Shown: positions 16,571 to 27,324, counted from the first letter of the stretch. The stretch is 40,098 nt of DNA from Planctomicrobium piriforme (GCA_945861585.1 CAMAVC010000023.1:1-40098), one strand, 5' to 3'. Made by a program: numbers and translations. Notes: a model not told the origin generated them from the sequence alone.

Positions 16571-16609
16571 AGCGATGAACGGTGACTCGAACGCTGGGCA
16601 ACAGCCCCG

Positions 16610-16638
16610 AAACTATCGGCCGCTTGCGGGAATGTCAA
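16610..16638 (-). promoter_or_regulatory. Sigma-70-type promoter of tRNA-Ala
   Basis: On the minus strand: -35 TTGACA at 16638-16633, a 17-bp spacer, and -10 TAGTTT at 16615-16610. This predicts a transcript start about 30 nt before the tRNA 5' end. It is the best-formed promoter in the window and should also drive the aminotransferase gene. Confidence 0.75.
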
Positions 16639-16689
16639 CGCGAAGCGACTGTTGAGGGCGGGAAGAACACCCCTCACCCCCTCGTTGCC

Positions 16690-17319
16690 ATGCCGGAAAA
16701 AACGCCCCCACCGCCGCTTTCTGACGCCCTGCGTGCCGGGCTCACGGTGGCCATCGCGCTGTATCTCGTCGGGCTTGCGCTCTGCGTGGCGGGCAATTCG
16801 GCGAGCGGCAGTTCGGCGCTGGTGCGGACGGTGAAGTCGAAACTCTTCTCCCCCTGGATGACGCCCCTCTGGCTCGACCTCGGCTACGACACACGGCTCA
16901 CGCACGGCCTCGCGGAGGACGGTGACCACCGCGTCGAGATCCGGCGGCTCGACGACCCGGCCGCTCCCGAGCCGGTGATCCTGCCCGGGCCGGCGATGCA
17001 CGGCGAACGCGCGGCCAGGTGGCGCCGCTTGGCACAGGCCACGGCGGCGAGCGAGAGTGATCCGGAGCGGGAGGGACTCCTGCCCGCGGCCATCGGCCAG
17101 GGCGTGTTCACTCCCTGGTACACCGACGACGTGTCACTGCGCGTGCTGCGTCATCTGCCACCCGACCGGCGAGACGCGATCGACGGCCTGGCCGACGTGG
17201 GCGGACGCGTCGAGCAGGCCTACGCCGCCCGGGTACGGCTCGTCGACGGCGAGGTGCAGCTCATCACCTCGACGCCGCGCGAGGAACTTGCGCCGCTCGT
17301 CAAGGAGCCGGCGCGATGA
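16690..17319 (+). CDS. Membrane-anchored hypothetical protein, partner of the HTTM gene
   Basis: 209 aa from ATG 16690 (MPEKTPPPPL). The open frame continues upstream into the tRNA promoter region, which is rejected. One transmembrane helix lies at about 15-35 (GLTVAIALYLVGLALCVAG), followed by a soluble domain with KLFSPWMTPLWLDLGYDTRL and a C-terminal half rich in charged residues. No catalytic motif is recognised. It overlaps the HTTM gene by four nt (ATGA), so the two are translationally coupled and likely work together. One guess is that it is an accessory subunit of the HTTM protein. Confidence 0.72.
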   Translation: MPEKTPPPPLSDALRAGLTVAIALYLVGLALCVAGNSASGSSALVRTVKSKLFSPWMTPLWLDLGYDTRLTHGLAEDGDHRVEIRRLDDPAAPEPVILPGPAMHGERAARWRRLAQATAASESDPEREGLLPAAIGQGVFTPWYTDDVSLRVLRHLPPDRRDAIDGLADVGGRVEQAYAARVRLVDGEVQLITSTPREELAPLVKEPAR

Positions 17320-18269
17320 AGACTCCCGCGCGGGTGTCGGCAGCGTCATCGATCACCGCATCGATCGGCGCGACGTGGACGCGGTTTTGGTTCACGCCCG
17401 CGGGGCCGTGGCCGCTGGCGGTCGTGCGGATCCTCGGGGGCCTGCTGGCGCTCGCGCTGTGGGCGAGCTATGCGGGGGATCTCGAGACGTGGTTCGGGCC
17501 GTTCGGCATGATCTCGCCGGCGCTGCTCGGAGCGTGGCGCTCGCCGTATGCCGTGTCGCTGTTCGATCTCACGACGTCGTCGACCGGCCTGCTGGTCGCG
17601 TATGGCCTCGGTGGCCTCGTGCTCGTCGCCGTGACGATTGGCCTGGCCACCCCTGTGACGACCGTGCTCGGGGCGATCGCGTTTGCCGCGATCCTCCACC
17701 GTGGGCCGATGCTCGTGGGCCCGGCCGACGACGTCGTTGCCGTGATCCTCTGGTGCCTCGCGATCGGCCGCTCTGGTGATTCGCTTTCCGTCGATCGGCT
17801 GGTCGGCGCGTGGCTTGGCCGTTCTGCTCCGCGGCCGAGCGTGCGCACGCGGATCGCCCTCGGCCTGCTTCAGGTGCATGCCGCGGTGATCGCGGGGGCG
17901 GCTGCCGTCGCGCAATTGAAGGGCGACGTCTGGTGGAACGGCACGGCCGCCTGGTGGCTCGCCGCCCGGGCCGAGTCGCCGCTCGTCGATCTGACCGGCG
18001 TGTTCCTGCAGTCGGAATATCTCATGAATCTCGTGACGCACGCGATCGTGTTCTTCGAGATCGTGTTTGCCGTGGGACTGTGGTTTCGAGCGGTGCGGCG
18101 GCCGCTCGCGCTCGCCGGTGTGGTGGCCTGGCCGCTCATCGGCCTGCTGGCCGGCGAGCCTTTCTGGGGCCTCGCGCTCGCGGTGCTCTCGGTCGGTTGC
18201 TGGCCCCCGGATTCGGTGCCTGGCACCGAATCCGGAGCGACGTCAGTCCTCTTTCCGCCGATCGGGTGA
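17316..18269 (+). CDS. HTTM-domain membrane protein
   Basis: 317 aa multipass membrane protein of the HTTM (horizontally transferred transmembrane) family, related to vitamin K-dependent gamma-carboxylase. Typical features are FTPAGPWPLAVVRILGGLLALALW near the N-terminus, the GPFGMISP segment, and hydrophobic spans near 30-52, 85-105, 112-132, 168-190, 228-248 and 252-285. Bacterial family members have unknown substrates. The final 20 residues (DSVPGTESGATSVLFPPIG) are translated from a perfect palindrome and from sequence overlapping the convergent gene by 27 nt, so the native C-terminus may have been replaced. Confidence 0.83.
   Translation: MKTPARVSAASSITASIGATWTRFWFTPAGPWPLAVVRILGGLLALALWASYAGDLETWFGPFGMISPALLGAWRSPYAVSLFDLTTSSTGLLVAYGLGGLVLVAVTIGLATPVTTVLGAIAFAAILHRGPMLVGPADDVVAVILWCLAIGRSGDSLSVDRLVGAWLGRSAPRPSVRTRIALGLLQVHAAVIAGAAAVAQLKGDVWWNGTAAWWLAARAESPLVDLTGVFLQSEYLMNLVTHAIVFFEIVFAVGLWFRAVRRPLALAGVVAWPLIGLLAGEPFWGLALAVLSVGCWPPDSVPGTESGATSVLFPPIG
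18207..18235. repeat. Perfect 14-bp inverted repeat at convergent gene ends
   Basis: CCGGATTCGGTGCC, one base, then its exact complement. It lies within the last codons of the HTTM gene and just past the stop codon of the convergent gene at 18243. It is probably a bidirectional transcript-end hairpin or an inserted palindromic repeat. No other copy is in this window. Confidence 0.75.
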
Positions 18270-19160
18270 GCCGCGCTCGATCGTGGCCAAACAGGCGAAG
18301 ACACCGAGCACGGCGAGTCCGTAGAGCATCGCGGTCAACGCGAGCAGGAGATCGTACGGTTTGGGCGTCTCGAGTGACACCCGCAGCAAGACCGTGGAGA
18401 TCACGAACCCGGCGTTGCGAAACACGTATTCGTAGCGATCGTAGTAGGCGAGCGACACGATCAACAAAAAGACGTCGGTAAAGATCATGAACTCGAAGAA
18501 TCGTGGAAAGAAAAACAGATCCACGTTGGCCGGCGGTGTCAGGATCACCGGCAGGCCGCTCATCACACCGAGCCAACTGGCCAGATTGATCGCCGCCAGG
18601 GCGACCAGCACGACCAGGAGCAGCACGGCCACTGCCTTCTTGAGTTCGATGAATTTCTGCAGGTCACGGCGGATCGGCGTCTTGGGCGTTTTGTGCCGGA
18701 GATACGTGAATCCGGTGACGATCAGGAACATCAGCACGGCGCCGGCCATGTCGATCAGCACCGCCTTGACGGCCTCGGGCTCGGCCAGCCAGTTTTCCAG
18801 TTCGCTGAAACCACCGATGTCCTTGAACACCCGGCGGACGACGATCAGAGAAATGATCTGGTACTGCGTGGCGATCTCGCCAGTGTGCGAGGCGGCCAGC
18901 GCGAACACCAACAGCAACACTTCATAAAAGAGGATCACGCTGAAAGGGGTGTAGACCGCGTGGAACGGACTTTTATCGAGGCCCTCGAAGACCGTCTGCG
19001 GCAGGTCTGGGAAAAACCTGGCGACCCCGATGACGGCGAGGTGCACGAGGAAACCTGTCGCAGCTGCCACGACGACGGCCTTTTCGAGCCAACCCCGCAC
19101 AGGTGGGCTGTCGAGCATGTCGAAAACATGGGCCAGTTGGCGACGGATCGGGCCTAGCAC
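18243..19160 (-). CDS. Multipass membrane protein of unknown function
   Basis: 305 aa from GTG 19160; ATG 19118 (MLDSPPVRGW) is an alternative start. Six or seven hydrophobic helices lie near 28-49, 72-91, 132-153, 175-196, 222-241, 248-262 and 270-291. Amphipathic connecting segments are TGEIATQYQIISLIVVRRVFKDIG (about 93-116) and LRHKTPKTPIRRDLQKFIELKK (154-175). A short charged tail (ERGSPDRRKED) ends the protein. No family is recognised. It converges on the HTTM gene and overlaps it by 27 nt. The two tiny genes upstream are on the same strand, ending 58 bp before it, so an operon is possible. Confidence 0.78.
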   Translation of the reverse strand: MLGPIRRQLAHVFDMLDSPPVRGWLEKAVVVAAATGFLVHLAVIGVARFFPDLPQTVFEGLDKSPFHAVYTPFSVILFYEVLLLVFALAASHTGEIATQYQIISLIVVRRVFKDIGGFSELENWLAEPEAVKAVLIDMAGAVLMFLIVTGFTYLRHKTPKTPIRRDLQKFIELKKAVAVLLLVVLVALAAINLASWLGVMSGLPVILTPPANVDLFFFPRFFEFMIFTDVFLLIVSLAYYDRYEYVFRNAGFVISTVLLRVSLETPKPYDLLLALTAMLYGLAVLGVFACLATIERGSPDRRKED

Positions 19161-19217
19161 GGTATGGCTCCGGAAGTGGTCGATCCGTCGAGGTGAATGG
19201 CGAGAGCCCGCGCTCCG

Positions 19218-19487
19218 TCAAGCCCAGCGCATCAGGCTGGGCACGAAAAATCGGGCCAGAGCGCTCGGCCGTGGTAGCACCTCCACGGACACGAGACCCG
19301 CGACTCTCATTCGGACCGGAATCCCATGGTGCTTCAACAAACCAAGGAGGGGCCCCATGGAGCCTGCGATCCTTCTCATGCCCCACAGTGACTGGACCGT
19401 GGCGATGGTGAGTGCGAGCCCGGAGCCATCTGCGTCGATCACGACCGGGCGACCGTCCAGACTTCCCGTGAGCCGCCCGGCCACCAT
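19218..19487 (-). CDS. Small hypothetical protein (89 aa)
   Basis: 89 aa. The ATG (19487-19485) shares its first base with the stop codon of the 69-aa gene (TGATG), giving strict translational coupling. The sequence MVAGRLTGSLDGRPVVIDAD, then LTIATVQSLWGMRRIAGSM, and IPVRMRVAGLVSVEVLPRPS suggests a compact strand-helix-strand fold with a hydrophobic C-terminus (ALARFFVPSLMRW). No family is recognised. Coding character is supported by the exact overlap and by the absence of a better frame on either strand. Confidence 0.7.
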   Translation of the reverse strand: MVAGRLTGSLDGRPVVIDADGSGLALTIATVQSLWGMRRIAGSMGPLLGLLKHHGIPVRMRVAGLVSVEVLPRPSALARFFVPSLMRWA

Positions 19488-19696
19488 CAGTTTGGGGGCG
19501 TACCAATGTCGCGGGTGCGAATTTTCATCGTCCCGTGCAGCACCCACTCGGCATGCTCGGCCGACGGCCCCGTGCCGCTCGGAATCTTGATGTGCATGTT
19601 GTCGAACTCGTACGTGATCTCGGCACGCCGGCCCGTCAGATTGTCGTACAGGCCGATCAAAAGATCCGGCCAATTATTGGTCTGCTTGTCAGCCAT
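19487..19696 (-). CDS. Small hypothetical protein (69 aa)
   Basis: 69 aa, MADKQTNNWPDLLIGLYDNL, followed by a beta-rich part (RRAEITYEFDNMHIKIPSG, WVLHGTMKIRTRDIGTPPN). The start is well defined: GGAG at 19708-19705, 8 nt before ATG 19696, and TATACT at 19733-19728. No signal peptide or membrane segment. It is coupled to the 89-aa gene by a one-base overlap, so the pair may form a complex. Function unknown. Confidence 0.75.
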   Translation of the reverse strand: MADKQTNNWPDLLIGLYDNLTGRRAEITYEFDNMHIKIPSGTGPSAEHAEWVLHGTMKIRTRDIGTPPN

Positions 19697-19698
19697 AA

Positions 19699-22164
<2,466 letters not shown>

Positions 22165-22167
<3 letters not shown>

Positions 22168-22184
22168 GACAGGCTTCAGCCTGT
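22165..22184 (+). repeat. P palindrome overlapping the ligA stop codon
   Basis: TAG then GACAGGCTTCAGCCTGTC. The ligA stop is this TAG, preceded by ATG. It opens a 348-bp gene-free stretch. Confidence 0.85.
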
Positions 22185-22489
22185 CGATCGTTGCCGCGAC
22201 CTCGCGCACCCCGATTTCGGAAGCCCGAGGCGTAAGCCGAGAGGATGCCCCGGTTGTGCGGCGCCACGCGTAGTCCCTTCGGCTCACGCCTCGGGCTTCC
22301 AACTGGGGAGGCGAGGGGTTACCCCTGCCGTTGAGCCGGCGTATTTGACCAGCGCAGGCAGGATGCCCAAGCGGAGGCGATCCCGCCGGCGCAGGCAAAT
22401 CCGAGTGAGCAGAAGCCTGGAGGGCGAAGGCGAACGTCCGGCGAGACGGTACGGGGTAACCCCGAGCCGAGTTGGGCGAGTTCCGGCAT
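22185..22489. repeat. Gene-free repeat block B (Q and R copies)
   Basis: Positions 22219-22300 are a Q repeat, an 82-bp imperfect palindrome whose arms begin GGAAGCCCGAGGCGTAAG and end with its near-complement. Positions 22315-22463 are an R repeat bounded by GGGGTTACCCC and GGGGTAACCCC. It contains the hairpin GGCA-GGA-TGCC, the same GGA-loop motif as S stem 3. No open frame here resembles a gene. Confidence 0.75.
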
Positions 22490-22511
22490 GACAGGCTGAA
22501 GCCTATCCTAC
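22490..22511 (-). repeat. P palindrome downstream of the GT9 gene
   Basis: Core GACAGGCTGAAGCCTATC then CTAC; one base departs from the perfect palindrome. It lies four bases past the TGA stop of the glycosyltransferase, and the CGAGGTCAA extension matches copy 1 at the start of the window. Confidence 0.8.
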
Positions 22512-22515
22512 GAGG

Positions 22516-23541
22516 TCAAGCTGCAGCGGTCCGCGCGAGTACTTCGGATGCAGCAGCGACGACGCTCTCGACGTCGATCGCTTCCATGGCCACGCGGTCC
22601 GTCTTGCGGTGCTCCCATGCCGGTCGCAGTGCGGCAGGTGGTTCGACCGTACGGTGGCCTGGGCCGTAGGGGCCGTTGCGCTTCGCCGGCACCGGGCCGA
22701 AGAGGCCGACGCAGGGCGTGCCCACCGCTGCCGCGAGGTGCAGGGGGCCCGTGTCGCTCGAGATGAACACGCGGGCCAGCCGGCAGAGTTCGCCGAGATC
22801 CTGGAGCGTGGTCTGCGGGGCCATGGTCGCGGCGGTGCCGCTCTCGGCCACGATCCGCTCGGCAGCCTCGCGTTCGGCAGCGCCGCCCCACACCACGATC
22901 GACGGGATGCCGTGGCGGCGCCGGAGTTCGCGGGCCACGGCAGCAAACCGCTCGGCGGGCCAGATCTTCGACGGCCAGCCGGCCCCGGGGTTGATCAGGG
23001 CTGGTGGCACCGAGAGACGCAGTGACGCCATCCACTCCTGCATCCGCAGCCGGCTCACGGGCCAGCGTGGCATGTCGAAGGCGGCGTGAGCATCGTGCAC
23101 ATCGAGCACGGAGAGCAGGTGCAGGTTGCGATCGATCACATGGGAGGCCGCAGCCTCGACCGGATGCGTGTAGAACCGCCACGCCTGTTCACGCGACTCG
23201 GGCGCCGCGTGGCCGATGCGCACCGGAGCACCGGAGAGCCACGTGGGCACCGCGCTCTTGAGCAAGCCCTGCAGGTCGAGCGTGACGTCGGGCGCGAAGT
23301 CGCGAAGCTGACGCCGCAGGCCGCGGATCGTGGCGAACGACTTGAGCCAGCCGCGCGGGAGCCGAAACAGATGGTCGATCGCCGGGTGGCCGGCGAGCAC
23401 GTCACCCGCACGACCCTCCACGACCCAGCCGATCCGGGCTTCGGGAAACGCCCGCTTGAGGGCGACGGCCGTGGGCACGCCGTGCAGCACATCGCCGATG
23501 GCGGAGAGCTTGACGATGACGATGGACCGGGGCGCGTTCAT
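22516..23541 (-). CDS. Glycosyltransferase family 9 (heptosyltransferase I-like)
   Basis: 341 aa from ATG 23541 (MNAPRSIVIVKLSAIGDVLH); the 23 residues upstream in the open frame lack family character. GT-B fold: N-terminal KLSAIGDVLHGVPTAVALKR, the conserved ADP-heptosyltransferase opening; DVTLDLQGLLKSA; central linker INPGAGWPSKIWPAERFAAV; and the nucleotide-sugar site SSDTGPLHLAAAVGTPCVGLFGP. It probably adds a heptose or related sugar to the lipopolysaccharide core at the cytoplasmic face of the inner membrane. The LSAIGDVLH and KIWP motifs favour a WaaC-type enzyme, though donor identity is inferred. The upstream gene on the same strand (acyl-CoA dehydrogenase-like) ends 87 bp before it. 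Confidence 0.88.
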   Translation of the reverse strand: MNAPRSIVIVKLSAIGDVLHGVPTAVALKRAFPEARIGWVVEGRAGDVLAGHPAIDHLFRLPRGWLKSFATIRGLRRQLRDFAPDVTLDLQGLLKSAVPTWLSGAPVRIGHAAPESREQAWRFYTHPVEAAASHVIDRNLHLLSVLDVHDAHAAFDMPRWPVSRLRMQEWMASLRLSVPPALINPGAGWPSKIWPAERFAAVARELRRRHGIPSIVVWGGAAEREAAERIVAESGTAATMAPQTTLQDLGELCRLARVFISSDTGPLHLAAAVGTPCVGLFGPVPAKRNGPYGPGHRTVEPPAALRPAWEHRKTDRVAMEAIDVESVVAAASEVLARTAAA

Positions 23542-23628
23542 AGGGGCCGGATTTTTCGCTCTCGCCAGTCGCAGGGCAAGAGCAGTTTGCCACCCCGACT
23601 CGACGCTCACGAGAACCGAATCCCCCGC

Positions 23629-24681
23629 TCACATTTCGATCCGGGACAGTTCGCACAGCGCGATGCCCGCCACCGTCTGCGGGCAGCTCCAGACGAGAAA
23701 GAAGTGCGCCTCCCGCACCAGTCGCGCCGCCGGATGCCCCTCCACGAAGCCCGCCCCCTTCGTGGCCGTGAGGGCCGCCTGGGCCGCGCGGATCACGAGG
23801 CCGTTGGCGTCGGCCCGCAGCCGGTCACGGTCGTTCGTGTCGCCGTCGGTGGCCGCGCGACGCAGCCGCGCCTCGATACCGCGCGTCTCCGCCCGCAGCG
23901 CCTCCGCGACGGGGGCCAGCGTGGCCCGATGAACGGCTTCGCCTTCCAGCACCGCGAGTGCCGCGACCGTGCTACCGAGCGCGAGCGCCGTCGTGGCGAG
24001 TCCACCCGTGCGCACGCCGCCTGCCGTACGCGGCTCGATAACCGCGGAGGGCGCGACGTCGGTGAACGCCACGCTCGACGTACGGCTGCCGGAGAGCGCG
24101 AGCATGTGCATCGGCGGTGCGATCACGAGCCCGGGGCTGTCGGTGGGGACGATGAAAAACAGCTGTTGGCCGTCTTGGCCCACGGCCCCGGTGACGATGG
24201 CGTCGACCGAGTCGGCGCCCGTCACCCACGGGCAGAGGCCCGTGAGTCGCCAGCCCCCGTGGGCCGTGCTGGCGATGAGCGCCGGCGCGCCGAGGTGTCG
24301 CCTGCTCGTCGAGAGCTGCGCGATGCCCACGGTTGTGGTGACGGTGCCGGCGGCAAGCCTTGGGAGCCAGGTCGCTCGCACGGCGTCTTCACTTCCGGTG
24401 ATGATCCGGCTGGCGCTGGCCCACTGAGTGAGCGCGAGCGCCGTGGTGAGGCACCGCGCAGCGATGGCGACGAGCGCGTCGAGAATCGCGAGTTCAGGAG
24501 CGCCCGTGCCGCCGTCGGCTGCCGGGATGAAGCCGGCGAGTGCGCCGGAGCGGGCGAGAAGGTCGAAGGCGCCGCTCTTCCACGGCCCCACCTCGGCTGT
24601 CACCGCTGCCCGCTCGCCGAGAGCATCGCAGAGCACGGCAAGCGCGGCAGGATTGGGCGCTGGGGTATTGGGCGTGAACAT
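23629..24681 (-). CDS. Acyl-CoA dehydrogenase-family protein
   Basis: 350 aa from ATG 24681 (MFTPNTPAPNPAAL); the much longer open frame upstream is antisense to the phosphorylase gene. It has the three-domain FAD flavoprotein plan. The N-terminal helices contain SGALAGFIPAADGGTG (the usual Gly-Gly turn). The middle beta domain contains GGWRLTGLCPWVTGADSVDA and LALSGSRTSSVAFTDV. The C-terminal four-helix domain runs from ALGSTVAALAVLEGEAVHRA to KGAGFVEGHPAARLVREAHFFL. It is somewhat shorter than the usual 380 residues, and the catalytic glutamate is not obvious. Substrate unknown; a non-classical oxidoreductase role is possible. It is divergent from the glucan phosphorylase; CATAAT lies 9 nt before its ATG. 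Confidence 0.82.
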   Translation of the reverse strand: MFTPNTPAPNPAALAVLCDALGERAAVTAEVGPWKSGAFDLLARSGALAGFIPAADGGTGAPELAILDALVAIAARCLTTALALTQWASASRIITGSEDAVRATWLPRLAAGTVTTTVGIAQLSTSRRHLGAPALIASTAHGGWRLTGLCPWVTGADSVDAIVTGAVGQDGQQLFFIVPTDSPGLVIAPPMHMLALSGSRTSSVAFTDVAPSAVIEPRTAGGVRTGGLATTALALGSTVAALAVLEGEAVHRATLAPVAEALRAETRGIEARLRRAATDGDTNDRDRLRADANGLVIRAAQAALTATKGAGFVEGHPAARLVREAHFFLVWSCPQTVAGIALCELSRIEM

Positions 24682-24741
24682 ATTCAGACCATTATGGTTG
24701 AACCACGGTCGGCGGGGGTCGAAGCGATGCTGCACGCCGGG

Positions 24742-24747
24742 TATACT
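24742..24747 (+). promoter_or_regulatory. -10 element of the glucan phosphorylase gene
   Basis: TATACT in the 123-bp divergent gap, 57 nt upstream of ATG 24805. The mRNA would have a leader carrying GGAG at 24793-24796, eight nt before the start codon. Confidence 0.5.
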
Positions 24748-24804
24748 CTCGGGCCTTCTGGCCACAGGTCCCACCATCTCCACATCCCGCCCGGAGCAAC
24801 AGCC

Positions 24805-27042
24805 ATGAGCCAGGCCGAAGAAGAGCTTTCGACGACGCGCCCCGTGTCGCGCAATGGAGCGGCCACCGCCCCCCATCTCGCCCCACCCCGCCTCGACGAG
24901 CTTTCGCCGCAAAACCTCTACGACAAGTGCATGGCTCTCGCGAGGAACCTCTGGTGGAGCTGGCACCCCGAGGTCACGAACCTGTTTCGTGAGCTCGATC
25001 CGATCCGCTGGCGGCAGCTCGACCACAATCCGATCGCCCTCCTCGCCGAGTTCACTCCCGAGCGTCTCGAGGCCCGGGCCGCGGAACTCGTGCTCTACAG
25101 CCGGATCAACCAGGCCTACCGCCGGCTCAAGGAATACCTCGCGGCGCAGACCACCTGGAGCGACGTCAACGCGGGCGTGCTCGGCTCGAAGCCGGTCGTC
25201 TACTTCTCGGCCGAGTTCGGGATTCACGAATCGGTGCCGATCTACTCGGGCGGCCTCGGCGTGCTCTCGGGCGACCACATCAAGAGTGCCAGCGGCCTCG
25301 GCATCCCGCTGATCGCTGTGGGGCTCTTTTACGACCAGGGCTACTTCAAGCAGCAGCTCGACATCGACGGCTATCAGCACGAGGAGTATCTGCAGTCGCG
25401 GGTGGAGGTGCTGCCGATCGAGCCCGCGATCGGCGCCGACGGCAAGCCGGTGATGGTGCAGGTCGACACCCGCTCGGGCCCGATCTTCGCCCAGGTGTGG
25501 AAGTTGGCTGTGGGCCGCGTGAACCTCTTCCTGCTCGATTGCAACGTCGAGGGCAACAGCCCCGAAGATCGCAAGCTCACGAGCCGGCTCTACGGCGGCG
25601 ACACGCGGATTCGCATCCGTCAGGAAATCGTGCTCGGCATCGGCGGCGTGCGAGCGATCCGCGCGATGGGCATCGTGCCGGGCGTGTATCACCTCAACGA
25701 AGGGCACTCGGTGTTTGCGACGCTCGAGGCGGTGCGCGGGCGGATGGATCGCGACGGCTACTCGTTCACCGACGCCTCGCGCAAGGTGGCCCGGCAGACC
25801 GTGTTCACCACCCACACCCCCGTGCCTGCCGGCCACGATCGTTTCGACGACACCCTGATGGAGGAGCACCTCGGGCCGATGCGCGACGCCCTCGGCATTT
25901 CGCACGACCACCTCATGAGCCTCGGCCGGGTCGACCCGGCCAACCACTCCGAGCCCTTCTGCATGACCGTGCTCGGGCTGAAGATGTCGCGCCGCGCCAA
26001 TGCCGTGAGCGCCCTCCACGGCCACGTCAGTCGGCGGATGTGGAACGGCCTCTGGCCAGGCCGCGTCGAGGAGGAGGTGCCGATCGGGCACATCACCAAC
26101 GGCGTGCACGTGCCGAGCTGGCTCTCGTGGCAGATGCTCCAGCTCTACGACCGCATCTTTCCGGCGAACTGGTTTCGGCGGATGGGGGAGCCCGACGTCT
26201 GGCAGAAGATCCACGACTGTGATCCGGGCGAGCTCTGGGAGACGCACTACGCGCTCAAGAATCTGCTGCTTCAGTTCGTGCGGCGCCGTCTGAGCCGGCA
26301 GTGCCGGCGGCGGGGCGAATGCGACGAAGCTGTGGAACTCGCCCGCACGGTGCTCGACCCGAACGTGCTCACGATCGGGTTCGCCCGCCGGTTCGCGACC
26401 TACAAGCGGGCCGACCTCGTGCTCAATGAGCTCGATCGGCTGTTCGCGCTGATCAGCGACCGCGACCGTCCGATCCAGATCATCTTCGCGGGCAAGGCCC
26501 ATCCGGCCGACGAGCCCGGCAAGGCCTTGATCCGCAAGATCGCGAACCTGCGGCACGACCCGCGCACGAGCGGTCGGATCGTGTTCGTGGAAGACTACGA
26601 CATCAACGTCTGCCGCCACCTGATCCAGGGTGTCGACGTGTGGCTCAACAACCCGCGGCGGCCGCTCGAGGCCTCGGGCACGAGCGGCCAGAAGGTCGTG
26701 CTCAACGGCGGCCTCAATTGCTCGATCCTCGACGGCTGGTGGGCGGAGGCCTACGACGGCCACAACGGCTTCGCGATCGGCCGCGGCGAGACGCACGCCA
26801 ACGACGCGATCACCGACCGCCGCGACTACGAGGCGCTCTATCAGGTGCTCGAGGAGGAAGTGATCCCGCTGTTCTACGACCGCGATGCCGACGGCCTGCC
26901 TCGGCAGTGGATCCGGATGATGAAGAACTCGATCGGATCGCTGGCGTGGCGGTTCAGCTCGCACCGCATGGTGATGGACTACGCCCGGGCCTGCTACGTG
27001 CCGGCCGCCGGCGGCGTGTCGTGCGACATGAACAGCCGCTAG
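24805..27042 (+). CDS. glgP: Alpha-glucan phosphorylase (GT35, DUF3417-containing)
   Basis: 745 aa. The N-terminal DUF3417 segment (NLYDKCMALARNLWWSWHPE, DPIRWRQLDHNP) and VVYFSAEFGIHESVPIYSGGLG place it in the M. tuberculosis GlgP-like branch rather than the classical glycogen phosphorylase branch. The PLP site is EASGTSGQKVVLNGGLNCSI, with Lys630 as the cofactor lysine; the residue before it is Gln where Met is usual. Also conserved are GIVPGVYHLNEGHSVFATLE, TVFTTHTPVPAGHDRF and IGFARRFATYKRADL. It would release glucose-1-phosphate from storage glucan; the sugar-phosphate mutase at 37493 could process that product. The start is set by GGAG eight nt upstream. The open frame extends 1.7 kb further upstream but is antisense to other genes there. 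Confidence 0.94.
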   Translation: MSQAEEELSTTRPVSRNGAATAPHLAPPRLDELSPQNLYDKCMALARNLWWSWHPEVTNLFRELDPIRWRQLDHNPIALLAEFTPERLEARAAELVLYSRINQAYRRLKEYLAAQTTWSDVNAGVLGSKPVVYFSAEFGIHESVPIYSGGLGVLSGDHIKSASGLGIPLIAVGLFYDQGYFKQQLDIDGYQHEEYLQSRVEVLPIEPAIGADGKPVMVQVDTRSGPIFAQVWKLAVGRVNLFLLDCNVEGNSPEDRKLTSRLYGGDTRIRIRQEIVLGIGGVRAIRAMGIVPGVYHLNEGHSVFATLEAVRGRMDRDGYSFTDASRKVARQTVFTTHTPVPAGHDRFDDTLMEEHLGPMRDALGISHDHLMSLGRVDPANHSEPFCMTVLGLKMSRRANAVSALHGHVSRRMWNGLWPGRVEEEVPIGHITNGVHVPSWLSWQMLQLYDRIFPANWFRRMGEPDVWQKIHDCDPGELWETHYALKNLLLQFVRRRLSRQCRRRGECDEAVELARTVLDPNVLTIGFARRFATYKRADLVLNELDRLFALISDRDRPIQIIFAGKAHPADEPGKALIRKIANLRHDPRTSGRIVFVEDYDINVCRHLIQGVDVWLNNPRRPLEASGTSGQKVVLNGGLNCSILDGWWAEAYDGHNGFAIGRGETHANDAITDRRDYEALYQVLEEEVIPLFYDRDADGLPRQWIRMMKNSIGSLAWRFSSHRMVMDYARACYVPAAGGVSCDMNSR

Positions 27043-27267
27043 AGTCACGCTTGTCGGGAAGCCCGAGGCGTAAGCCGAGAGGATGCCCCTCTTCTGCGCG
27101 CCGGCTCGGGATTACCCCGTACCGTCTCGCCGGACGTTCGCCTTCGCCCTCCAGGCTCCGGCTCACTCGGATGTGCCTGCGCTGCGCCATCCATGGCTGC
27201 GCTGGTCACATACGCCGGCTCAACGGCAGGGGTAACCCCGAGCCTCCCGTATTCGTAGGCGCTTAGA
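27043..27267. repeat. Gene-free repeat block C, left part (half Q and inverted R)
   Basis: Positions 27057-27089 are the left half of the Q repeat (GGAAGCCCGAGGCGTAAG and the following GAGAGGATGCCCC) without its right arm. Positions 27108-27239 are an R repeat in reverse orientation, from GGGATTACCCC to GGGGTAACCCC. The truncated Q and the abutting R suggest that one element was inserted into, or recombined with, the other. No gene is seen. Confidence 0.75.
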
Positions 27268-27324
27268 ACTTTCGGCGGAGACGGTCGGTGGGCACGCGCA
27301 GAAGAAGGGAGTCCTTGAGGACTC
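27268..27324 (+). repeat. T1 repeat, left copy
   Basis: 57 bp, beginning ACTTTCGGCGGAGACGG and ending in the hairpin GAGTCCTTGAGGACTC. It is identical, in inverted orientation, to 29295-29351 on the other side of the cytochrome-WD40 gene. Confidence 0.9.

Noticed and set aside
23086-24804. 1318-aa plus-strand frame as an extended glucan phosphorylase
   Set aside because: The extension is antisense to GT9 and the acyl-CoA dehydrogenase; the phosphorylase family begins near the ATG at 24805, which has a good GGAG.
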